Assembly (NCBI GenBank): GCA_017893485.1 | Contig: JACEHZ010000211.1 | Location: forward strand, 868,001 to 932,000 | Source: Hemerocallis citrina | Taxonomy: Eukaryota; Streptophyta; Magnoliopsida; Asparagales; Asphodelaceae | Direction: 5' to 3' | DNA length: 64,000 nt | Shown here: piece after piece, positions 21,313 to 34,042 of the stretch | Layout: every line of letters begins with the position of its first letter | How positions within the stretch are numbered: position 1 is the first letter of the stretch | Notes under the pieces: generated by a model | Told to the model about the DNA's origin: nothing | Seen by the model: only the letters and a program-made list of their open reading frames with translations | Databases searched by the model: none | Translations under genes and position numbers: made by a program

Positions 21313-22386
21313 CTAAACTGTACGTGCGTTGCACATTCTAATTATTAATTTTTTTTATACAGTAAATAATAAGACATAATCTGACATCGAACCTGAGACA
21401 TCCCTTTACTTATCACATACTCTTTACAAATTATCCATAGTGGCACAAACTTTTATTTTATATGAGTGACACTTTTGTAAATAATTATGTCGTAAATAAA
21501 TATGAACTTCGGGGTATATGTAACTAACAACAGTTGAGTAAATGAATGGTTAATATAACTCTCACTTAAAATGAATGGTTGGGATTAGATGGTTCAATGA
21601 ATGTCTACAAATTACAGGTTGTCTACAAATGACAATCCCAACTTTTCCATCATAATATTACTAGTAATTTACACGTGCGATGCACGTTCTAATCAATTTT
21701 TTATTTTATTTTATAAAGTAAATAATAAGACGTAATCTGGCCTCGAACTTGAGACCTCCCTTTGCTCATACATATCTTTTACAAATTAGCTCTAGTGGCA
21801 CAAACTTTTATTTTATACGAGTGGCACTTTTGTAAATATTTATGTTGTAAATTAATTTGAACTTTAAGGGTATTACGGTAACTAACAACAGTTGAGTAAA
21901 TAAATGGTTAATATAACTCCCACTTAAAACTGAATGGTTGAGATTAGATGGTTGAATGAATGTCTACAAATTAGAGGTTGTCTACAAATGACAACCCCAA
22001 CCCCCCCCATTATAATATTAGAGACTAGTAATCTACACGTGTGATGCACGTTCTAATTAATTTTTTTAATATAGTAAATAATAAGACGTAATCTGGTCTC
22101 GAACCTGAGACATCCCTTTATTGATCACATACTCTTTACAAATTACCCATAGTGACACAAACTTTTATTTTATATGAGTGACACTTTTGTAAATAATTAT
22201 GTCGTAAATAAATTTGAACTTGGAAGCTATTATATATGGTAACTAACAACAGTTAAGTAAATGAATGGTTAATATAACTCCCACTTAAAACTGAATAGTT
22301 GAGATTAATGGTTAAATGTTTATAAATTATAGGTTGTCTACAAATGATAATCCCAACTCTCCCATTATAATATTAGAGAATAGAGA
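21313..22386 (-). mobile_element. Three head-to-tail non-autonomous Helitrons
   Basis: Three related units, 21313-21660, 21661-22024 and 22025-22386, repeat with an internal spacing of 356 bp. On the minus strand each ends with a short hairpin (ACGTGC-ATC-GCACGT in unit 2), about 12 further bases and CTAG followed by T, the standard Helitron 3' terminus; unit 1 has a changed end. Each begins with TC, as TCTCTAATATTATAATGG or, for the outermost, TCTCTATTCTCTAATATT after an A. No target-site duplication is present, as expected of Helitrons. Units 2 and 3 abut with no spacer. No protein is encoded. Confidence 0.78.
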
Positions 22387-23318
22387 TTAGAAATTAGAGA
22401 TTAGAGATAATTGGAAATAATCACAACACTTAAAGTGTGTGATATTACACACAAACTGCATGATATATACACACACAAAATAGTAAGATGCTATATAAAA
22501 TAAATAATTAACCATCTTTTGTTCTACATTAGATATGATACTATGCTTTTCTATTTTTAAAGTTGAATAAGTTATTGGAGAAAACTAAAACAAATTTCTC
22601 ATGATTGAATGGATTGTAAGCATCATATGTATATTACAATATAATATATGATTCAATACCGCTCCCATTTTAATTCCATTTGTGACTTGAATTTTTGCCT
22701 GAAGCTTAAAGGGTTGCTTCGATGTCGCCAACACAAAATATTTGAGGGATATAAAGGTACTTGACCTGTTGACCATGCCATGACACACTTATTTTTGAAG
22801 TCTGTAGCGACTTTTTTTGGGCGCTTTCAACTGTTTTAGCTTCTTATTTATCTAATTAGTTATAGTTAACTCTTGGAATGTTTTAAACAATTTATTAAAT
22901 GGAAAAACTTAAATCACTTAGAATGTTTCAAACAATTTATTGAAGTGACAAACTTTTCGGGTTTTATTGTGCTTAAAGATGCTTAAAAACTGATTGGTTT
23001 GAATGAAATTGCAGTTCCATGTGAGCTCATAATTTACTAAACATGGAATCGTATTCAAAATTTATGTGTTTTGGATTCATGTAAAAATTATCAGTTCCAG
23101 GCTCATGTTGTTGGCTGGATATATGGCGTATTTCTTAATATGGATGGTGAAAGCATTGTGGTTTTTCTGTCAAAAGTAAGTGGGAATTCATTTATTTTTA
23201 GATGAAATGAATTCTAATCAACTTCATAAGAATTTTATTGGTGTGATGTCACAACAACCAAAAATAAAACATATACTCCTAAAAATATAGGTAGTAGTGC
23301 AAGTAAGGATCGTTCCCG
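22387..23318. other. No supported gene
   Basis: A/T-rich. A duplicated phrase (TGTTT(T/C)AAACAATTTATT near 22880 and 22926) and a frame at about 23095-23160 reading AHVVGWIYGVFLNMDGE might be a decayed exon, but I recognise no family. Confidence 0.4.
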
Positions 23319-23470
23319 CGGAAATTAGATGGTTGAATGTGTACAAATTACGGGTTGTATAAAAATGACAACCCCAACTCTCCCATTATAATATAGAGAT
23401 ATATTAGAGATTAAGTTTTTTTGTTTACAAATTACTAGTGTATCCCTGTGCAAATGGCACAGCTTAAAAT
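23319..23470 (-). mobile_element. Further Helitron ends
   Basis: From about 23319 the sequence matches the 5' part of the Helitron units (minus strand), ending in a TC-type terminus near 23410. At 23435 a new CTAG end follows, preceded by A on the plus strand, with a hairpin CTGTGC-AAATG-GCACAG. These are a truncated copy and the 3' end of another. Confidence 0.55.
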
Positions 23471-23789
23471 AATTTTGAAGGACTCATAAAATTATATATA
23501 TATTTCTAAAAAAATGTGAAAAAATTGGGAGAAACTTATGAGTATCATTCCTACCATAACTACTGAAATCTTCATTATCATCCTCACATAAGCAAATGAT
23601 TTAGATAATCACTGCCAAAACATAGTATTCGAGGGATTGTGGTTTTTATTTTATTTTGGTTATTTAATAAAATTATGCGTAGTGTACGTGTTAGTTGAAT
23701 ATGAATCCTTACTTTTTCTCTTCTTTGTCTATTTCAAAATAGATAAAGAAGAGAGAGGTTTCGATTCTCTCTCCTATTAGTATAAGATA

Positions 23790-24047
23790 TCTTTAATCTC
23801 TAATATTATAATGGGAGAAGGCCTTAGTGTCAATCTATCACCTTACGTGCATCACACGTGCAATTCCAACTCTTCTATTATACATTTTAAATCTACCAAT
23901 TTACGTGCATCGCATGTACAACTCAAACTCTTTCATTATATTCTTTATATTACTTTAAAAAATATATATTTATTAACACGTGCCTCAATGTGCTATATTG
24001 TATTACTTTAAAAACTATATATTCAGTAAAACACGTGTGAACTACTA
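23790..24047 (+). mobile_element. Short Helitron, plus orientation
   Basis: Starts TCTTTAATCTCTAATATT, after an A, and shares the ATTATAATGGGAG segment with the minus-strand units. It ends with the palindrome ACACGTGT, GAACTA and CTAG followed by T near 24044-24048. About 258 bp, non-coding. Orientation is opposite to the trimer at 21313. Confidence 0.6.
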
Positions 24048-25581
24048 GTAAATATAATACAATTCTAACTCTTGAGTAATAGTAGTAGAGATACTTAGTT
24101 ACCTTTAAAAAAATAAAAAATAAAAAAAATTAATAGTAAAATTTGTTTCTTAGACCATCTCCAACAACGTTAGCCATATATCCAAATTATCTAAAATAGC
24201 CAAAATATCCAAAAATATCCTCTCCAATGGCCTCGCCTAATGACTTGTGGATCTGGCGATGTGAGTTCCGCTCGCGATCCACTAGCCAGATCTGGTGAAT
24301 TTTAAAATGGAGGGGAAGCTCGCCAAATCTCCTTCCTTTCTCGCCGCCAGAGATCAAAGGGACTCCCAAGGGCTCCATCTATTCCCGCTATTAATTCCTC
24401 CATGATTTTTCTTCAATTTGTTCAATCTCTTCAATTTGCTCCTCTTACCTCAAAGGCAACTTCCTTCTTCTTCTTCTTCTTCGTTCAGATTTTTGGTTTG
24501 TGTTTGTTTTAAAGAACCTATAATGAAAGTGGTTGCAAAGTTTGAATTCATGTAGTGTATTTTGTTAAGAATTGATGGAAGATCTATTGATTTTACCCAT
24601 GAATAGTGGGTGGGGAATAAGGATTAGTGTGAAAGTTGGGGATTAGATGATGAAATTAGTGTGACAAAGTTTGTGAATAATCCGTTGATCAATTTTGTGT
24701 TGTTATCATGTTTGTGTTGCTATCAGTTGATTGATTTTTCATCTCCTGTTGGTATCATGTTTGTTGTTCATATAGATGAAATTTTATTTTAGCGAGTTGT
24801 CGATTTTTCTGAAGAGTGGAAATAGCTAATTGATATGATTAGTTTCAAGTCCTGACAGTTATATACAACCATATATTTACATATATTTCATCACCTTCAC
24901 TTAAAAAAAGCATCCCAAGTAATGAAATAATTTTACCGGATGCCAAATTCCATCACCTTCACTTAAAAAAAAATCATAAATTTCAATGCTAAATGAGTTC
25001 TTTTCTTTGGTATATGCATTAGAACATGGGTTACATCTGTTTGTGAGGGTGAGTTTTTTCGTGGATGTGTAGCATTAAGGAATAGACACTTGAATGCCAT
25101 ACTTATATCCAATTTAGGTTCCATATTCCATAGGTTTTTAATTTCTTCCAAGTTTACATATCAGAAAATAAATTTAATCTGTAGCATGGTGGTTTCTTGA
25201 ACATTCACTTGATTGATTATAATAGCATTTTCTTGTACTCTTTGATAATCTTGTTCGTTTGAACAATCATTTGTAGGATTTAATTGCTTATTTGATATCT
25301 TTGTTTGAGAATGTATCATGCATGTCCACCTGCCAATTTTCTTCCATGTTGTTTCTCAAAAGTTGATAGATGTGTTTGTAAAAAGAAGTTCTTGATTACG
25401 ATATTTGCCTTGAATTATGCTGCTATAATGTTACTATGCTACATTGATCTTTGTACCAACTTGTTTAGATACATATTGGATTCTTGTGGCTGTTAGCTCT
25501 CATCTTAGAACTATAATACAATACCAGTTCTTCTTTGGTCATGATTATTGACTTAATATTGACTCATCAATATTTTTGTAG

Positions 25582-25656
25582 GAGGTGCAGGCAATGATAA
25601 GGGTTCGCAAGCTTCAATATATTGCTGAGCATGAGAGGACTGTTGAGATTTATCAG
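25582..25656 (+). other. Captured bZIP-like exon inside the Harbinger element
   Basis: A 75-bp segment with a 3' splice site before it (TTTTTGTAG) and a 5' splice site after it (CAG then GTTAGT). It translates without stops to 25 residues including RVRKLQYIAEHERTVEIYQ. This closely resembles the junction of basic region and leucine zipper in plant group E/I bZIP factors, where I know SRVRKLQYIAELER. The first five residues do not match, so the exon is partial or diverged. It could form a non-coding or coding 5' exon of the element transcript. Confidence 0.55.
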
Positions 25657-25975
25657 GTTAGTAAATTTTCTTTATCTCAATAGTGAAACACAAATTTTGA
25701 AGTGTGTTGTGCTTGATCAATGTTGAAGTAAACAGTCTAGTAATCATTTTAGGTTCGGGTAGTATCTAGTTGTTCTTCTATAATTATGTATGCATGATTA
25801 GTGAAGTTTATCTACTTGTGGTGCAAAGTAAGAAATGATAAGCAGATTATGAAAATATAAGCAAAGTAAGAAATGATAAATTTACAGTACTTTTTTTTGA
25901 AAGTTTTAGGATCAACTTGAGTGTGCTATAATTTTTATCGTATCTAATCTCACAATATTATTTTGCTATGTTTAG

Positions 25976-27030
25976 ATGGATTCACTTAATAATACATTTT
26001 ACACCGACCTCCTCCGTGAAGGATCAAACTTTGAGAATAAATTGTCAAATCAAGAATTTGTCGAGGCTACTCAATTCACAGATCAACCCACCGTGACACC
26101 AGAAAATCGAGCTACAGCTAAATCATCTACCAAAAATCACAAAGACGGGGTAACTTCACAGCAGAAGAAGACCTTCTTATTGTATCTGCATGGCTTAATA
26201 TTAGTTTAGATCCAATACAAGGAAATCAACAAACAATGGGTAAATACTGGGACAGAATACATGAATATTTTCATACAAACAAAAAGTTTAAGTCTGAGTG
26301 CAATGTGAATTCTCTCATGAACCGATGGTTAGGAATTCAGAAAGATGTTAACTTATATTGTGAATACTATACTAAGATAGAAGCAAGAAACTAAAGTGGG
26401 ATCACCAATGAAGACAAGGTATTGACATCACTAATGTTCATATATTTAATTTTTTAATATTCTTTTTGAAAATAACTATTATTTTATACTAATTTTAGAT
26501 TTTTCACGCAAAGCTAATGTACGAGGAACTGCATGGCAAACCATTTAGATTTTTACACTGTTGGCATCAATTGAAACATAATCTCAAATGGTCAATGGAA
26601 ATTTCAAAGAAAAAGTCTAAAATTTCTAAAAAGATAAGTCCTGCGAAATTGTCTGCTTCTTTTCCAAATCAAGTTAATTTAGAGGCAAAAAATATTGCAA
26701 CTGATATGGAAGCACCTATTGGTAAAAAGGTTGCCAGCAACAAATGAGAAAGTGTAAGGATCGCAATCAAGAGAAAACACCTGCAGTAATGCTCTTGCAA
26801 GAATAGATGGAGGACAATAAAAAATTAAAATAGAACAATACGAAAAAGAATTCGTTCAATGACAAGAGCTGGTCGAAATTGAGAAGGAAAAACTTTGTCT
26901 ACAGAAGTTAGCAGATGAGTAAAAAATAATGATTGTTGACACCACTGGGATGGACCCACTGCGAGCAAAATATTACGAAGCCCGTAAGATGGAAATTCTT
27001 GAAAAAATACTTATTAATAATTTGTAGTCA
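25976..27030 (+). pseudogene. PIF/Harbinger ORF1, Myb/SANT-like DNA-binding protein
   Basis: Starts at an ATG. The first exon (25976-26418) shifts frame near 26150, then reads NFTAEEDLLIVSAWLN, SLDPIQGNQQT, YWDRIHEYFH and SLMNRWLGIQKDVN, the trihelix Myb-like core known from plant Harbinger ORF1. A TAA at about 26392 breaks RN(Q)SG. An intron with GT at 26419 and AG at 26501 fits. The second exon reads FRFLHCWHQLKHNLKW, then a Lys/Ser-rich part, several stops, and a tail near 26934-27030 (DTTGMDPLRAKYYEARKME) typical of the protein's end. In active elements ORF1 is required together with the transposase. Confidence 0.85.
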
Positions 27031-27252
27031 TTTGTGTGTTTTTTCAGTTCGAAAAGCAGAAACTTATTGTAATCAAATTCTTTTTTACTTATGCATTTGT
27101 AAGCCTTCAGCTTAACATCTTATTAATAAAAGTTGTATTTTTCCTTTATGTATTGCAATTCGCATATAAACTTTCAGTATAAATATTCTAACTCAATTTC
27201 ATGTTTTCACTTATATCAAATCAATTAAGTATTGAACCTTTTTTGCTCACTG

Positions 27253-28600
27253 ATGACACACCTTAGAATTGTACTTGATATGATGTTCGAGATCGATGGC
27301 CTTGATGTCTACTCTGATGATGAATTTCTACCTTTAACATTAATGGCCATAGAAGAAGAAGAAGAAGAAGAAGAAGAAGAAGAAGAAGAAGAAGAAGAAA
27401 TAATTGCAAGAGGACGAAGAGCACACCGTTATGGTTCTATTCCAAGTCACACTATTATTCAACATAATATAGCTTAAGGTCATGAAAGACTTTTTCATGA
27501 CTATTTTTCTGAAAGACCTGTATATCCTCCTCATTTCTTTGGAATGAGGTTCCGGATGAGACGTCATCTTTTTCTAAGAATTCAATATGCTGTAGAAGCC
27601 TATGATCGATACTTCATTCTAAGAAGGGATGCTTGTGGAGTTCTTGGATTGCCTTCACTTCAAAAGATGATAGCCGCAATAAGGATGCTGGCTTATGGGG
27701 TATCGACAGATTTAGTTGATGATCACATACATATTGGAGAAAACACTATAATTGGGAGACTTCTTCATTTTGTCAAGGCCATTGTTAGACTATTTGGCGA
27801 TGAATACTTAAGGTCACCAAACAACAATGACATTAACAAATTACTGGGAATGAACGAAGATCGTGATTTTCCAATTATGTTGGGAAGTATTGATTGTATG
27901 CATTGGAAGTGGAAGAATTTTCTAGTTAGATTGCAAGGAATGTATACTGGCCACATTCATAAACCTACAATTATTTTAGAAGTTGTGGCTTCACATGATC
28001 TTTGAATATGACATGCATTCTTTGGATTACCAGGAGCTCTTAATGACATTAATGTGCTACATCAGTCTTCTATTTTGATGATCTTGCTAATGGACGGGCG
28101 CCCAAGGTTAAGTATTCTATCATTGGTAATGACTATACGATGAGATATTATCTTGCTATCGGTATATATCCAGAGTGGTCAACATTTGTAAAAATAATTC
28201 CATTTCCACAAGGTAATACGAATAAATAATTTGCTGAAGCTCAGGAATCGGGAAGGAAGGATGTAGAGCGAGCATTAGGTGTTCTTCAAGCACATTTTAT
28301 AATTGTTCGTGCACCAGCTCATTTTTGGGATCAAGAGACACTCAATGATATTATGACAGCATGCATAATAATGCAAAACATGATAGTTGAAGACGATAGA
28401 GAAGATAATAATAAGGATTTTAACTATGATGCACTTGAGGAAAGTCTGCATATAGAAGTGTCAATATGATTTTGCGTCTGAACTCCTTACATTCATTCAA
28501 ACTCATCATCACATTAGAGATAAACAGATGCATTCCCAACTCAGTCGGATCTTGTAGAGCACTTGTGGAAGCGACACAGACAATAAAAAAAGTATTTGTT
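27253..28600 (+). pseudogene. PIF/Harbinger DDE transposase
   Basis: After an acidic N-terminus with a poly-Glu run, a TAA at 27475 interrupts the frame, then GHERLFHDYF and RMRRHLFLRI follow. The core shows GVLGLPSLQKM, FGDEYLRSPN, MLGSIDCMHWKWKN (first catalytic Asp), PGALNDINVL (second Asp) and, in a shifted frame, RKDVERALGVLQ (Glu), ending TACIIMQNMIVEDD. Two tryptophan codons of the family motif DLWIWHAFFG have become TGA (28003 and 28009). A one-base shift near 28060 and a TAA at about 28226 add to the damage. All three catalytic positions are still encoded, so it is a recent corpse. The protein cuts and pastes elements at TTA targets. Confidence 0.9.
27352..27399 (+). repeat. (GAA)16 microsatellite within the transposase gene
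   Basis: Uninterrupted GAA units that add a run of glutamates to the transposase N-terminus. Confidence 0.9.
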
Positions 28601-28897
28601 TTCCACAATAAAACTAGTAGCTTGAGTTTACAATGTTGCAATATCATTTAATTGTTTTGTGCTATTTGGAAACTAATATTTTCATTTGATTTTAAAATTC
28701 TCGAGGTATATTCATTTAATGCGAAATGAGTTAAAATAATATTATAACTATTTATTAGTAAATATAAATTAAAATATTTATGGCTAGCCAAAATAGCGAT
28801 AATGGTTGGACCGTGGACTTTTTTTGCTAGCCAAATTATCCAATTGTACACTGTTTTGGCTATCTTAGTGAGCCAAAATAGCTAGCGTGGTTGGAGA

Positions 28898-31800
28898 TGT
28901 AACACCTCGCAAAATTAAGTAATGGCAATTTTGTCCTCGTGTGTTATGCACGTATATTTTGTACCATTACGAGTAATATTCATAACATATTTTTATATAA
29001 ATGTCATACGTATCTTATATTCTGATTATTTATATGTTTTCCGTTTTCTCAAAACTCATTTCAATCCTATTTTTACCCAACTCAAACATTTGTTTTAATC
29101 TTTGTGTTTTACGTACATTGCACGTGTTTTCAATACACGTGTCGATTACATATATTATCCGTTACGTGAAATATCTGTAACATTATTACATATACAAGTT
29201 TTGTATTTTTGACTCTTTTCATTCTCCCAAATTAATTGTAATATATTTATGTGCATTGCACGTAAATGTTTCTGTGCATTTTATTTATAAAATTTTCTAA
29301 GATGTCATGCACACTTTTTCTTCTAATCTTGTTTATTTATTTTTAATAAAAACCCAAAGGCCTAAAGATCATCTTAAAGCCCATTAGATAAAATTATTTT
29401 AAAAAAAAACTCATTAGATAATCTACATTTTTAATACACATTTTTTATCCTACACCTGTCATGTAACAAATATATACATTTAGGATATAAATAAATGAAT
29501 GAGAGAGTGTGAACATGTGGGAAATCCATGGGTTGGCCAATTCATGAAGGAATGAGAAGAGTTAGGAGTTTGTGTAGTAATGGTGAGTGAGAAATTAGTG
29601 AAGGAGGTTATGTAGGTTATGGATTTGAACACTTAATTTGGGTAGTAGAAGAGTCTTCTCAAACCCTATAAATACCATCCATTTTCTTAATGAAATCTTG
29701 CACCAAAAATCAAAAGAAACAAAAAATAAGAAAGAGAAGAAAAGAAAAAGAGAGTTGCTTGAGTTCTTGCTTGAAAAACTTGCTAGGAGGATAAGGGAGT
29801 CCCATTCTTGGAGCTAGGAGCAACTTCTAGGAGTTTTTTTTCTACATTAGAATCTTCAATTAAGGTGGGTGTCTTCTTGAACTTTCTAAAATTTTAGTAT
29901 CAAGCATGTGTAGGAAAATTGATATTTAAATTGTTTATACATATGAGTAGTGGTAAATATGTGATGATCATATTTAAATAAAATGCATGCTAATTAAAAG
30001 ATTGTTATGTATATAAGTGGAAATGATATTGTTTGGGTGCATAGTAATACATTATAGGAATTGGATATAAATTTACACACAAAGTTTCTAATTCACGCAA
30101 AGAAAGTTTCTGTTTTGAATTTTGTTTGCCCGTCAGAAAACGTTATCTGATAAAATAGTTGGAATCTAGAACTAAATTTTTTTGGGGAGCATCTTTTATG
30201 TGTCAGGAAAATTCCTTTAAAATTTCTTAAGATTTGGAGGTCTTTTACTATTTTAATAAAATCTAAACTCAGAACTGGTTAATAATTGACTGGTTGGTGT
30301 AAATTTTTACACATTTTGGTTTTAGATCAATTCATCATTGTAAATGAAATAATTTGAGAAAAGTCAGAATTAAGAAGTTGTACTAGACTCGTTAACCTTT
30401 CTGAAAAGTTCAAGAAATCAAATTTTCATATAAAGTGAATTTAATATGAATTTTACAAGACTGTAGAGTGGCAGTATTTCAGTATTTCGACTCTACTGTA
30501 TATTTCGAAGAATTCAGGGTTATATATATAGTATTTTGAGAAAACTTATAACTAAGAAATTGTAGTTTACTTTTACACCTTTATTTTGATATAAATAATG
30601 TAAAGTTTCGTGAAGTATATGATTTTCTATGGTTTTTCCAAATAGCATGAAATGCAGTTTTCTGACTTTGAATTTACTGTTTTGCAAATGATACTTAAAC
30701 GAGGTGATTGATAATATATTCTTGCTGTTTTAAGTTATATTTTGGAAAAATAAAGATCATATTCATGCTTAGATGGGATGTGAACTCAAGAAAAAAATAT
30801 ATATGGATAATGATGTTAGGAATTTGTTTAAAATAAATCAAAGGAAAATGATGAGATGAGTTTTCAATGATGAATTTAAGAGATTATGTTTTAATCTTAA
30901 TTAACTTGTATTGAGAAGGTTTTGATGAATATGAAAAGTGTAATATGAAAATGAATATGTTGAGATTGTACTTTTTTATGAATAAATAAGAATGAATGAA
31001 AGAATTTGAATGAATTATGAATACATGAACATGAGTTATAAGGGTGTGAGTATCCCAAGTTGTTGAACATGAAAATATGTTGATTTTAGAGGCTTAGTGA
31101 TACCCAGGTATCGGCAAAAGTAATGGAAGTGAATAATTGATTTTTCAGAAGTGACCAATATAATTTTCAGAAGTGACCAAAAGTAATGGAAGTAAATAAT
31201 TGATTTCTCGGTATTTTTGTGTAAGACCGGTAGAAGGGTAAACTAGCTCTTGGTAGTATAATTTATTCATGTTCAAACTTAAGAATTAGGAACTAAGTGA
31301 AGATGTAGTAAACTTGGGCAAACGTAAGTGGAGGGCCTCTATATAGTCGGGCGGTGGATTCCGGGACTATAGACCTAGTCGGACGGTGGATTCCGGGGCT
31401 GTGGTTGCTTGCGATGGAGGCGAGCCTTAATTAAATCCGGAATTATGATTGATCGGACGGTGAATTTCAAAATCATGATTAGTCGGGCGGATAGTAGGCC
31501 GTACTCCAGTGTATATGCGTATACTGGGGCTAGAGAGACACTTGCGGGATGTTCGCACGACGAGGATTCTGTATAGTCGGACGGTGGATCTCCGGGACTG
31601 GAATTCGTACTCGTGGAATGTCTAAACTTTGTTTATTACTGGGTAGTTATCATGGCGAGGGATTAAACCCATTAATGTGGATTACGTAGGTCCTTTCCCT
31701 CAGACCTATGTAGTATGGGATGCATAAAATTCGAATAACTATGCATTAGTGTCATTGTAGTATAACATTTGTATTAGTCATTAAGTCATATCATACACTG

Positions 31801-32201
31801 AAAAGTTTAGAATGGTCACTCTTTACACTTTTACATGCATTCAAGTTTGTGATTGTTAAAGTAAGAGATTTCGTTATAATACAACATAGAAAGGATCGCT
31901 GTTTATAATATTGCGTCGGTTGTAAGCAATTGACGTGCCAAAAAATTTTCAGTGCAGGGCTTCATTAGATTGATAAGGACTTAAAGATGGTTGATGATAA
32001 AGATTATATTCATGATTAAAGCTGATGATATTAGAGTTGTATTTCATGTTGTAATTTATTTAATTTTCGCTGTGTAACTCTGTAATAAACATTGTTGTGT
32101 AATAAAAGAAAAGTTTTAATTTTCTTGTAAAATTGTACGAATTGAAGTAAAAAATCCTGTTGTACTACGAATTACTTGTAAATGAAATTCGGGGTGTTAC
32201 A
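28898..32201 (+). repeat. 5' LTR of gypsy A
   Basis: 3304 bp with inverted 9-bp ends. TATAAATA at 29667-29674 is a good promoter candidate. Between 31344 and 31600 a motif of the form TCGG(G/A)CGGTGGATTCCGGG occurs about five times, diverging. Long A/T-rich stretches surround it. Confidence 0.85.
29667..29674 (+). promoter_or_regulatory. TATA box in the LTR of gypsy A
   Basis: CCCTATAAATACC, about 770 bp into the LTR, followed by a purine-rich leader. This is the usual site of the U3/R promoter in plant gypsy LTRs. Confidence 0.55.
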
Positions 32202-32204
32202 AAG

Positions 32205-32216
32205 TGGTATTGGAGC
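32205..32216 (+). other. Primer-binding site of gypsy A
   Basis: TGGTATTGGAGC three bases after the LTR; two mismatches to TGGTATCAGAGC, the complement of the plant initiator tRNA-Met 3' end. Confidence 0.7.
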
Positions 32217-33129
32217 TGAATACAATAAGTAGTACAAAATTACAAGGACGACATATTATGGTAGACATTAGAAGTGTGAGTCCAGCTTATAGAGATTTAA
32301 ATGTAAGATTATTTACTTTTGTGTTGCTCTATACACTGATGTTTTCTCCTCCTTTTCCCTCTTGGATGGCTGGAGTCATGGATGATGAAGTTATGGAACT
32401 TGCACTCATGATACTCCTCTCGTATACAATTGATGTGGTATTTCATGCGAGCATGTCTTCCCTTGGCATCAGAGTGGCACTGCGGAAGCATGGTTGGTCT
32501 GAACCAACATTCATGATGCCTTACACATGGACACACTTTCCTCTTAAAAAATTTCTTCGTAGATTTTCATCATAATACTTTTTCATCCCCCCCCCCCCCC
32601 CCAAAAAAAAAAAAAAATTTATTTTCTTATACTATTAAATCACTTTGATATTTATTATTTTATTGACAACCCTTATTCTTAATCTTTTAAGATTGACTTA
32701 CTTGTTTTCTTTCTTATTACTTTTACGTATTTTATTATGTTTTGAATTATTACTTATTTAAATATTTTGACTATCATTTTCCTTGGTTATTATTTCAATC
32801 AGATTTTGAATTCGGATTTTTGAATGTTTACATTCACCTTACAAATACTTTGATTTCATGATACTATATTTTTCCATTATTTTAAGATTGTAATGTTTTA
32901 GATATGACATATTTCTACTCATTATAAATCCTTATCCTATGATTTTTTTGATATAGCTTATATTCGATATTTAAAATCTATATATCCTTTTATTTGAATA
33001 TTTTATAGTGTAATTTTCTACTCTTACTATCTCAATTTTTATTTCTATTTTCATATCACTGATTTCAAAACATAACATCATACTTTAATAAACATCCAAT
33101 ATCCAAGTACATAGGGAAGATTACATCTT

Positions 33130-33345
33130 CCCATCTCCCGTTTTGGTGCAACCTGATGTCGAGAGGGCAAATCTGTAACTAGACATCATTGGAGGCAAAC
33201 TGTCACTGGACCTCGGGGAGGCAAAGTCTGTAACTGAAAGTCCAGAAGGCAAACTACAATCGAATGTCGTAGAGGCAATTCTGCAACTTGAGGTCGAAGA
33301 GGCAAGCCTACAGTTGGACACCAATGAGGCGAATCCAAAATAAAT
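33130..33345 (+). repeat. Degenerate 26-30-bp tandem repeat in gypsy A
   Basis: Seven to eight units around GGCAAA(N)CTGCAACTNGATGTC. From 33202 they are translated without a stop as EGKLQSNVVEAILQLEVEEA-type peptide up to a TAA. A matching block, on the sense strand of element B, lies at 39164-39345. Confidence 0.65.
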
Positions 33346-34042
33346 AAATAAATAATTAAATAAAAAAAGATTTACTTTAATAAACCCCACTTACTTTTGT
33401 TTATTTCTAAATCATATATATAATTATTGTATTTACTTTACAAATTAGTTTATGACATTAACTTGTTATACAAAATTATTGTATATTGTCTATACTTTTA
33501 ACTAAATTTCAGGCTCATATATTTTTCAAATTTTTAACCAATAGTATTATCTTAAATTACTAATTCATTTTTTATCATATAGTAGTAGTTCAGTTTGCAT
33601 TTTTAATCATTCTACCGCTTATTACTTTGATAAAACTTTGATTACCAATCATATTAATAATTTATCTATCGACTATGTTTCTATTTATTCTTCCCAATTG
33701 CGATGTTTTCCAAATTATTTCACAATTAATGAGTTAATTTATATTTCTCACTTTCATCTAATACTTTACCTAATGTTATTTTTATGAAAATTTCTCTCAA
33801 TCTATCCTATCTTTTATCATCACATTTATTTCCTTATACTATATTCCTAGTTTTCTTGTTCCGTTCTTATAAATTTTTGGCACTCACATTGTTTTTCCAC
33901 AATACATATTTTTATGCTTCATTTATTTTCTTAATATTTACAGTTTTCTATATACAATAATGATATTTTTTCTTGGTGTGTACAAAATACAACTTTCACC
34001 ATAGTAAGTTCTGAGGACAGAAATGTTCTAAGAGGGGGAGAG

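Larger units (their letters stand above)
24153..28897 (+). mobile_element. PIF/Harbinger DNA transposon, decayed
   Basis: The left end GACCATCTCCAACAACG, after TTA at 24150-24152, corresponds to the inverted right end CATCTCCAACCACGC near 28882-28897. Subterminal AAAATAGCCAAAA-type repeats occur at both ends. Inside are the two genes diagnostic of the superfamily, a Myb/SANT-like ORF1 and a DDE transposase, both on the plus strand and both broken. A bzip-like exon lies between the left end and ORF1. The last few bases of the right repeat and its TTA flank are missing because gypsy element A begins at 28898. Confidence 0.88.
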
